A stretch of DNA of 6,604 nucleotides from JBBRFH01 sp038224615 (lineage in GTDB: Bacteria > Planctomycetota > Phycisphaerae > Tepidisphaerales > Tepidisphaeraceae). Within the stretch, counting starts at the first letter, position 1; each line of letters begins with the position of its first letter. The notes beneath the pieces were generated by a model that worked only from the letters and a program-made list of their open reading frames with translations, searched no databases and was not told the DNA's origin. The translations under genes and the position numbers were made by a program. Shown here piece by piece: positions 1 through 4,215 of the stretch. The stretch spans positions 1-6,604 of the forward strand of contig JBBRFH010000197.1 in assembly GCA_038224615.1 (NCBI GenBank). Direction: 5' to 3'.

Positions 1-1
1 G

Positions 2-583
2 CTGATCGTCGCCTCGCTGCACCTGCCTGAGGTGAAGTGGGGGCTGGTCGACCGGATGGTGATCGCCGCCCGCTCGGGCGGGCTCGACCCGATCGTCTGC
101 CTCAACAAGATCGACACCGCCGGCAGCGAGCAAGACCTGCAGTCGGCGAGGGAAATCCTGGCGCACTACGGAACGCTCGGCATCCGCTCGATCGAAACCT
201 GCGCCATCGCGATGAAGGGCATCGAAGCCCTGCGCGACCTGATCAAAGACAAGGTGACCGTGCTGGCGGGGCACAGCGGGGTGGGCAAGTCATCGCTGAT
301 TCGCGCGGTCGAGCCGTCGATCGATCTGCGCATCGCCGAGATCAGCCGGATTCACGACAAGGGCATGCACACCACGACGTCGGCGCGCAAGTACGCGCTG
401 GGGTTCGGTGGCCACGTGATCGACACGCCGGGCGTCAAGCTGTTCGGCGTGTGGAACGTGGACAAGCAGTCGCTGCTGGCGCTGTTCCCCGACGTCGAAG
501 CCGACACCGCGCCGCAATGGCGCGAGGACAGCTACCAACGCATCCTCGAATCGCTGCCGGACAAGATCGTGACGGAAACCTAA
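2..583 (+). CDS. rsgA: Ribosome small-subunit-dependent GTPase RsgA, C-terminal part (5' cut by window)
   Basis: RsgA is a circularly permuted GTPase that helps late 30S subunit maturation in the cytoplasm. The reading frame is open from base 2, so the gene starts outside the window and about 193 residues are visible. The motifs occur in the permuted order typical of the family: NKID (G4, nt 104-115), then the P-loop GHSGVGKSS (G1, nt 269-295), the GMHTTT switch region (G2), and DTPG (G3, nt 422-433). The N-terminal OB fold is missing only because of the window edge. The C-terminus is odd. After the FPDV segment, RsgA normally has a zinc knuckle of roughly 40 residues with three Cys and one His. 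Here only about ten residues separate FPDV from the conserved REDSYQRIL helix, and no cysteine follows the P-loop. The stop is TAA. No alternative frame restores the cysteines, so a simple frameshift is unlikely. Family assignment is firm; the zinc-less state is read directly. Confidence 0.95.
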   Translation: MIVASLHLPEVKWGLVDRMVIAARSGGLDPIVCLNKIDTAGSEQDLQSAREILAHYGTLGIRSIETCAIAMKGIEALRDLIKDKVTVLAGHSGVGKSSLIRAVEPSIDLRIAEISRIHDKGMHTTTSARKYALGFGGHVIDTPGVKLFGVWNVDKQSLLALFPDVEADTAPQWREDSYQRILESLPDKIVTET

Positions 584-660
584 ACGCCGCCCGCGCAACA
601 TTTGCATCATCCTGAACGAAATTCGCTGTGCCATGTGTTCCTGAGACGCCAGGCCGCGTT

Positions 661-799
661 GTCATCCTGAGGTACTCCGAAGGATGTGCATGGCAAGGCA
701 AGGGGCACTCATGGGCGGCTCGGCTTTCTGCGGCACGATGCGCCCCTCGTGCGGGCGCTGGCGTCGGACAGTAGATCCTTCGGGGTACCTCAGGATGAC
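661..799. repeat. Inverted pair of REP-like 25-mers between convergent genes
   Basis: Two copies of a 25-base sequence lie in opposite orientation at 661-685 (+) and 775-799 (-), with an 89-bp spacer. Each is GTCATCCTGAGGTAC, one variable base, then CCGAAGGAT; the two differ only at that base (T or C). They could form a cruciform or a long-loop hairpin. A third copy at 5856-5880 differs only at the same base (G). A degenerate half copy (TCATCCTGAACG) sits near 607-618. The pair lies between the stop of rsgA (583) and the stop of the vWA-like gene (860). No reading frame in this 276-bp gap looks real. Just after the right arm, a 12-base direct repeat ATGACAAGCAGG occurs at 795-806 and 825-836. 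Similar sequences are common dispersed intergenic repeats in many bacteria; their role here is unknown. Confidence 0.85.
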
Positions 800-859
800 A
801 AGCAGGGGGATAACGAGCGGGCGAATGACAAGCAGGAATGGTTCGTCAGCGCAATGCGT

Positions 860-1912
860 TTATGGCGCGGTCGAACTCAGATCGCTGCGGCTGAGCACCT
901 TGTGTGTGCCGCCGGATTCGAGGGCGATTTTCTTCAGTGGGTCGGCGTCGTCGGTGCTGCCCAGCGAGAAGGTGTGGATGACCGGCTTCTTGTCGCCGCG
1001 GAGCTTGAGGATGTCGCCGGCGAAGGTGGGATCGAGGCTGGCGAGCTGGTCGGCCTTGCCGGTGACGAGCACGATCGTGTCCGGCGACTGGCTGATCGCC
1101 TGCTTCATCGCGGGCATCGCGTCGGTCGATTGGCCGGTGCTGACGTCGTCGAACCAGCGGGCGAGCCGGGCAACCTCGTCCTCGCGTGCATAATCGGCAG
1201 AGAGCTTCGGGTAGGCATCCTGCTGGCCGTTGTCCCAGAGGATCACCTGGAAGCGCTTGTCGGAGCCGAGCGCCTTCACTGCGTGGACGGTACGCACCTT
1301 GATGGCGTCGAAGTAGCCGGCGGTGGCGTCGCCGCGATCGATGACGAAGATGACCTTTTCGCCCGCGAGTTCGACGCCTGCGAAGTTGGGCGTGCCGGTG
1401 TCGACAATCGTGCCACCGGTGCTCGCGCCATCGCCGCCGTTCGTTTGATCCGGCTTCGGGCCGCGCATCATCACCAACACGATCACGACGACGACCAACA
1501 GCAAGGCGCCGCCGCTGGCGATGCCGATCCAGAACATCTTCTTATTGTTCGCCGGCCTGGTTTTGTGCTTGGGGAAATTGGCCGACAGGCGGGCGTGCGA
1601 TTTATTGAGCAGCCCGCTGCCCGAAAGCCCCGAGCTGTGGACGATCTCGGCCAGTTCTTCCAGCCCCGATGGCGCGGACGATAGGCCGGTGCGCGATTTG
1701 ACCTGGTAAAGCGCCTTGGGCTCATCGCCGCCGTTGGCGTTCTGCGCTGCGCCCGACTGTGCAGTGTCCGACGCACCCGGGGAGCGCGGGCGGGCACCGG
1801 GTCGGGGGACGGTCTGAATCGTGCCGCAGTATTGGCACCGGCACACGCCGCCGGCGAACGCGTCATCGACCTCGAGCGAAGCTTTGCATTGGGCGCATGT
1901 AAGCTGAATCAC
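860..1912 (-). CDS. Zinc-ribbon, single-TM membrane protein with degenerate vWA-like domain
   Basis: The product is 350 residues, of unknown function. In order it has an N-terminal zinc ribbon (C6xxC9 and C26xxC29, plus C24), a low-complexity Pro/Gly/Ser/Ala linker (about 37-66), a basic stretch ending in NNKK, and one strong membrane segment (about 127-149, many Val/Leu/Ile). A C-terminal alpha/beta domain (about 183-345) resembles a von Willebrand factor A fold: strand GEKVIFVID, helix, strand FQVILWDN, a GQSTDAMPAM stretch, then strand TIVLVTG. The metal-binding MIDAS motif is degenerate: DxSxS is replaced by DRGDA (192-196) and the usual TDG reads TGK. The ribbon is predicted to be cytoplasmic and the vWA-like domain outside the membrane. 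I chose the GTG at 1912 because VIQLTCAQC begins exactly where planctomycete zinc-ribbon proteins begin, and a -10-like site lies just upstream. An upstream in-frame start at 2062 would run through the divergent metallopeptidase gene. Confidence 0.8.
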   Translation of the reverse strand: MIQLTCAQCKASLEVDDAFAGGVCRCQYCGTIQTVPRPGARPRSPGASDTAQSGAAQNANGGDEPKALYQVKSRTGLSSAPSGLEELAEIVHSSGLSGSGLLNKSHARLSANFPKHKTRPANNKKMFWIGIASGGALLLVVVVIVLVMMRGPKPDQTNGGDGASTGGTIVDTGTPNFAGVELAGEKVIFVIDRGDATAGYFDAIKVRTVHAVKALGSDKRFQVILWDNGQQDAYPKLSADYAREDEVARLARWFDDVSTGQSTDAMPAMKQAISQSPDTIVLVTGKADQLASLDPTFAGDILKLRGDKKPVIHTFSLGSTDDADPLKKIALESGGTHKVLSRSDLSSTAP

Positions 1913-1917
1913 GCACG

Positions 1918-1923
1918 TATACT
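1918..1923 (+). promoter_or_regulatory. Predicted -10 box of the metallopeptidase gene (leaderless type)
   Basis: TATACT differs from the TATAAT consensus at one base and ends seven bases before the ATG at 1931, which would itself be a suitable transcription start. There is no Shine-Dalgarno before the ATG; the bases in between are CTACCCC. No good -35 is visible at 15-19 bp. The octamer CGTATACT is identical to the one in front of truA. Confidence 0.5.
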
Positions 1924-1950
1924 CTACCCCATGGCCTACCACGTCGGCAA
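1921..1950 (-). promoter_or_regulatory. Predicted promoter of the vWA-like gene (leaderless type)
   Basis: Reading the minus strand, TTGCCG (1950 to 1945) matches the sigma-70 -35 box at four of six bases. After an 18-bp spacer comes TAGAGT (1926 to 1921) as a -10 box. Eight bases separate it from the GTG at 1912, so transcription would begin at or next to the start codon. No Shine-Dalgarno lies at a useful distance; the only G-run, GGGG, is 14 nt away. The -10 overlaps the -10 of the divergent gene by three bases. Confidence 0.5.
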
Positions 1951-2311
1951 AGCACAATTCGCCCGCCTGGTCGAAGAATCGCTCGCCAACATGCCGCAAC
2001 AATTTGCCGAATTTCTGGAAGAGGTCCCGATCGACATCCGCGACCGGCCCAGCCGCAAGCAACTTCGCTCGGTGGGACTGAAGGATGACGAGCTTCTGCT
2101 GGGGCTTTACACCGGCTCAAGCCTGGCCGACCGGTCGGTCGAGCAATCGGTTCGGCTCCCGTCGGTGATTTTTCTTTTTCAGGAAGACATCGAGCTGGTG
2201 AGCGATACCGAGGCAGAACTGAAGGAAGAAGTCCGGACGACCGTGCTCCATGAGATCGGCCATCACTTCGGACTCGATGAGGATGATCTGGACGAGTTGG
2301 GCTATGGGTGA
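1931..2311 (+). CDS. Small metallopeptidase-like protein, minimal zincin family
   Basis: The product has 126 residues, typical of the small zincin family (Pfam Zincin_1, PF06262) found across bacteria, whose substrates are unknown. The zinc-binding helix is HEIGHHFG at 107-114: H107 and H111 are ligands and E108 is the catalytic acid/base. The family pattern HExxHxxGxxD has Asp ten residues after the first His as third ligand. Here that position is Glu117, flanked by D116 and D118, so the third ligand may be shifted or replaced. The body (FAEFLEEVPIDIRDRPS; GLYTG at 58-62; PSVIFLFQEDIE) fits the family well. There is no signal peptide, so it is probably cytoplasmic. The ATG at 1931 is chosen because MAYHVGKAQFARLVEESL is the usual start and a -10 box sits just upstream; the open frame extends further 5' but runs into the divergent gene. 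The stop lies one base before a repeat element. Confidence 0.88.
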   Translation: MAYHVGKAQFARLVEESLANMPQQFAEFLEEVPIDIRDRPSRKQLRSVGLKDDELLLGLYTGSSLADRSVEQSVRLPSVIFLFQEDIELVSDTEAELKEEVRTTVLHEIGHHFGLDEDDLDELGYG

Positions 2312-2312
2312 A

Positions 2313-2453
2313 GTGAATTCTGAATGATGAATTCTGAAAGCAGGAACGGCGATCGGATCAACGCATTTTTTTTCTGAACTCTGAATGAACTCGGAATTCT
2401 GAGACGGGGGCCGGGCATCAGATCGGCGCATTTTTTCAGAATTCAGAATTCAC
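2313..2453. repeat. GAATTCTGAA repeat element with inverted ends between convergent genes
   Basis: The element is bounded by a perfect 12-bp inverted repeat: GTGAATTCTGAA at 2313-2324 and its complement at 2442-2453. A second arm pair, GAATTCTGAA at 2329-2338 and its complement at 2435-2444, is also perfect. Degenerate copies occur inside (about 2374-2402). An internal direct repeat of the type ATCRGATC...CGCATTTTTT occurs near 2352-2373 and 2417-2436, giving T-runs of eight and six. The left end lies one base after the metallopeptidase stop. The right arm overlaps the 3' end of truA. No protein is encoded in it. Confidence 0.8.
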
Positions 2454-3266
2454 AATTTCCCTAAACCGTATCCACTGCAAATAGAGTCCTTCAGGCGGTG
2501 CGGTCGGGCCGGCCTCGCGGCGATCGCGGGAGGCGAGCATTTGCGGGATCGAATCAGCGTCGATCCGCCCGATCCCCACCTCGACGAGCGTGCCGGCGAT
2601 GATGCGGACCATGTTCCACAGGAACCCGCTCCCCCGCACGCCGATCACGACCAGCGGGCCGCGCCGGCTGATGCTGCACTCGTGTACCGTCCGCACACTC
2701 GACGCCCGTCCGTGGCCGGGCTTGGCGAAGGCGTTGAAGTCGTGCTCGCCTTCAAGCATCGCCGCGGCGCGGCGCATCAGTTCAAAGTCCATCTTCTGGA
2801 ACCGATGAAACACCAGTTCGCTGAAGAACGGCGGGCGGTCGTAGTCGTTCCAGATCGCGTACTGGTAGCGCTTCTCGACCGTGCAGTTGATCGCGTCGAA
2901 CGTCATCGGCACCGGCTCCAGCGTCTTCACCAGAATGTCCCCCGGCAGGCGCGAGTTGGTTGCCCGCCGCAAACCCTCGGGCGGGATATTGAGCATGTGC
3001 GTGTCGACGTGCGCCACCTGCCCTTTGGCGTGTACGCCAGCGTCGGTGCGCGATGAGCCGCAGAGATTGACGTGGTGCCCCAGCACGCTCTCCATCGCCC
3101 GGCGAAGCAACTCCTGGATCGTCGGCGGACCCGACCCGTCCTCAGGGATCGCGCCCTTCCACGTGTTCGAGTGCCCCTGCTCCTGCCAGCCGTGGTAGTT
3201 CGTGCCGCGGTAGGCAATCGTCAGCTTGTAACGCTGCAGCGGACGCTCGATCGGCAACTCGGTCAT
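2436..3266 (-). CDS. truA: tRNA pseudouridine(38-40) synthase TruA
   Basis: TruA converts uridines 38-40 of the tRNA anticodon stem-loop to pseudouridine in the cytoplasm. The product is 276 residues, slightly longer than the usual 240-270. Visible motifs are YRGTNYHGWQ (19-28), the catalytic block SSRTDAGVHA (71-80) with D75 as the predicted nucleophile, EKRYQYAIW (131-139), a GEHDFNAFAK segment (173-182), and SGFLWNMVRIIAGTLVEVG (213-231). Between GWQEQ and the helix TIQELLRRAM lies an insertion of about 18 residues (around 31-48), an expected lineage variation. The ATG at 3266 is chosen because homology begins just after it and a TATACT box lies 10 nt upstream; the open frame continues upstream only through a palindrome with no homology. 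The last five residues (VNSEF) and the stop are encoded by the arm of a GAATTCTGAA repeat, beyond the normal TruA end near LYLQWIRF. The gene converges on the metallopeptidase. Confidence 0.95.
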   Translation of the reverse strand: MTELPIERPLQRYKLTIAYRGTNYHGWQEQGHSNTWKGAIPEDGSGPPTIQELLRRAMESVLGHHVNLCGSSRTDAGVHAKGQVAHVDTHMLNIPPEGLRRATNSRLPGDILVKTLEPVPMTFDAINCTVEKRYQYAIWNDYDRPPFFSELVFHRFQKMDFELMRRAAAMLEGEHDFNAFAKPGHGRASSVRTVHECSISRRGPLVVIGVRGSGFLWNMVRIIAGTLVEVGIGRIDADSIPQMLASRDRREAGPTAPPEGLYLQWIRFREIVNSEF

Positions 3267-3276
3267 GGGGGTCGAA

Positions 3277-3282
3277 AGTATA
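3277..3282 (-). promoter_or_regulatory. Predicted -10 box of truA (leaderless type)
   Basis: On the minus strand TATACT (3282 to 3277) ends ten bases before the truA ATG at 3266, leaving at most a few bases of leader and no Shine-Dalgarno (intervening bases TTCGACCCCC). The preceding CG makes CGTATACT, the same octamer as before the metallopeptidase. No convincing -35 is seen; the -35 region would lie inside the adjacent palindrome that begins at 3291. Confidence 0.5.
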
Positions 3283-3290
3283 CGGGGATT

Positions 3291-3466
3291 AACCGCGGTG
3301 GCACGAAGCTCGCGAAGAAAGCGTGAAGAAAAAAATATGTCGGAACCACAGATTACACAGATTTCACAGATTGGCTTATTCCGAATCTGTGTCATCTGTG
3401 AACTGTGTGGTTCTAATCTTTTCTTTGCTTCGCATTTTCCTTCGCGCTCTTCGCATCTTCGCGGTT
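3291..3466. repeat. 176-bp imperfect palindrome (composite intergenic repeat)
   Basis: The inner arms, 3343-3372 and 3384-3413, are 30 nt each and match at 25 positions around an 11-base loop; each begins or ends with GAACCACA or its relative and is built from repeated ACACAGATT-like units. The outer arms, 3291-3342 and 3414-3466, also resemble each other when reversed: both carry AACCGCG at the outer end and then purine-rich GCGAAG units. Together they make one large hairpin-forming element filling nearly all of the 209 bp between the truA start and the nucleotidyltransferase stop. Its open frames give repetitive peptides that I regard as spurious. AT content is higher than in the neighbouring genes. 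Confidence 0.82.
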
Positions 3467-3475
3467 GTTCGAATT

Positions 3476-4075
3476 TCAAAACGCCCCCAGCAGATCGATC
3501 CAGGGATGATCGACCGAATCTCGCAACAGCGCGATTCGCAGCCACATCCGCTGGTCGTCGTCCAGGCGCTCGACGGCGATGCGGAAATCGAGCTCGTCCT
3601 TCTCACGCGGCTGCCTGGACTTGTACAGCAGCACGATCAGCGGGTTCAGCACCGGGATGCCATCGGGGGTACGGGTCAGCCACTTGGAGAGGTTCATCCG
3701 CACGTCAAAATTCGGCCGGTAGATCCAGTCGATGCCGTCGGATTCGTTCAGGAGAAACTCGCACTTTTGCCCGATCCGATCCACGGCGTGCAGCTCGTGG
3801 ACCGGCAGCATCAGCATCTGCTGCGAGTCCTTCCAGCGCACCAGCCGCTTGTCCATTGTCGCAATTTTGAAAGACCAGTCGGCCAGGTAATGCCTGAGCT
3901 CGATCTGGTGGTCGCGCAGGATGGCGACTTCGATGTCCGAGTGAATGCGCGTCACCTGCCCCAGCCACAAGTCCAGCGCCCACCCGCCGGCGATGCACCA
4001 AGGACGACGAAATCCCAGCATCCACGACGCCGCAGTGAGCGGTGGGGCGAAATCAGAGTCGGCGAGCAGCGTCAT
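3476..4075 (-). CDS. Nucleotidyltransferase of the aminoglycoside/lincosamide adenylyltransferase type
   Basis: The product is 199 residues. The N-terminal half has a minimal nucleotidyltransferase fold: CIAGGWALDLWLG (27-39), then RIHSDIEVAILR (43-54), where D47 and E49 stand in the place of the catalytic metal-binding acidic pair. A central stretch KCEFLLNESDGIDWIYRPNF (104-123) and a C-terminal KDELDF (159-164) followed by QRMWLRIALL...HPW (175-192) are shared with chromosomal relatives of ANT(2'')/LnuA-like enzymes. Known members transfer AMP to an antibiotic, but most chromosomal relatives have no known substrate, so resistance is only a possibility. There is no partner HEPN gene next to it, which argues against a HEPN-MNT toxin pair. 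The ATG at 4075 is chosen as the first start of the frame, with a -10-like TAGATT 10 nt upstream. The gene is divergent from the photolyase and in the same direction as truA, but separated from it by the palindrome. Confidence 0.82.
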   Translation of the reverse strand: MTLLADSDFAPPLTAASWMLGFRRPWCIAGGWALDLWLGQVTRIHSDIEVAILRDHQIELRHYLADWSFKIATMDKRLVRWKDSQQMLMLPVHELHAVDRIGQKCEFLLNESDGIDWIYRPNFDVRMNLSKWLTRTPDGIPVLNPLIVLLYKSRQPREKDELDFRIAVERLDDDQRMWLRIALLRDSVDHPWIDLLGAF

Positions 4076-4085
4076 CTATTGCGAC

Positions 4086-4091
4086 AATCTA
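4086..4091 (-). promoter_or_regulatory. Predicted -10 box of the nucleotidyltransferase gene
   Basis: On the minus strand TAGATT (4091 to 4086) ends ten bases before the ATG at 4075, the same distance as in truA. No Shine-Dalgarno is present between them (GTCGCAATAG). No clear -35 is seen. It lies in the 140-bp gap shared with the divergent photolyase gene; the middle of that gap shows nothing else I can name. Confidence 0.4.
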
Positions 4092-4203
4092 TCCGCAAAT
4101 CGTCGCACCGCGTACAGAAAACAAGCCTTCGTCATGGGGCAACGCGGTTCACCTCGACCGATACGGATCGCGATTGGTCGCTGTCGCGGTTTTCGATCGA
4201 GCC

Positions 4204-4209
4204 TATCAT
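4204..4209 (+). promoter_or_regulatory. Predicted -10 box of the photolyase gene (leaderless type)
   Basis: TATCAT ends six bases before the ATG at 4216, with CGCACC in between and no Shine-Dalgarno. A weak -35 candidate, CTGTCG at 4181-4186, is 17 bp upstream and matches three of six bases. The position again predicts transcription starting at the start codon. Confidence 0.42.
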
Positions 4210-4215
4210 CGCACC

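Noticed and set aside
500..583. Frameshift as the cause of the missing RsgA zinc knuckle
   Set aside because: The forward reading frame next to it encodes no matching Cys/His pattern, and the conserved helix after the gap remains in frame.
686..1684. 332-codon open frame on the plus strand
   Set aside because: It is antisense to the vWA-like gene, has no recognisable domain and no continuous hydrophobic core. High GC content keeps the opposite strand open.
1913..2062. 50-residue N-terminal extension of the vWA-like protein
   Set aside because: It would cover the start and first third of the metallopeptidase gene. The zinc ribbon begins exactly at the GTG at 1912.
2366..2436. T-runs (8 and 6) as classic intrinsic terminators
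   Set aside because: No stable GC-rich stem lies directly upstream of either run; they belong to a repeated unit of the element.
3265..3475. Short plus-strand frames giving ITQISQIG- and RLHRFHR-like peptides
   Set aside because: These peptides come from the ACACAGATT repeat units of the palindrome and are typical spurious translations of intergenic repeats.
3267..3545. 93-residue N-terminal extension of TruA
   Set aside because: It is translated from the palindrome, gives repetitive peptides without homology to TruA, and overlaps the nucleotidyltransferase 3' end.
3476..4075. HEPN-MNT toxin-antitoxin pair
   Set aside because: No HEPN gene lies beside it, and the C-terminal motifs match stand-alone adenylyltransferase-like enzymes.
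4042..4215. 58-residue N-terminal extension of the photolyase
   Set aside because: It has no similarity to class II photolyases and covers the promoter and the start of the divergent gene.
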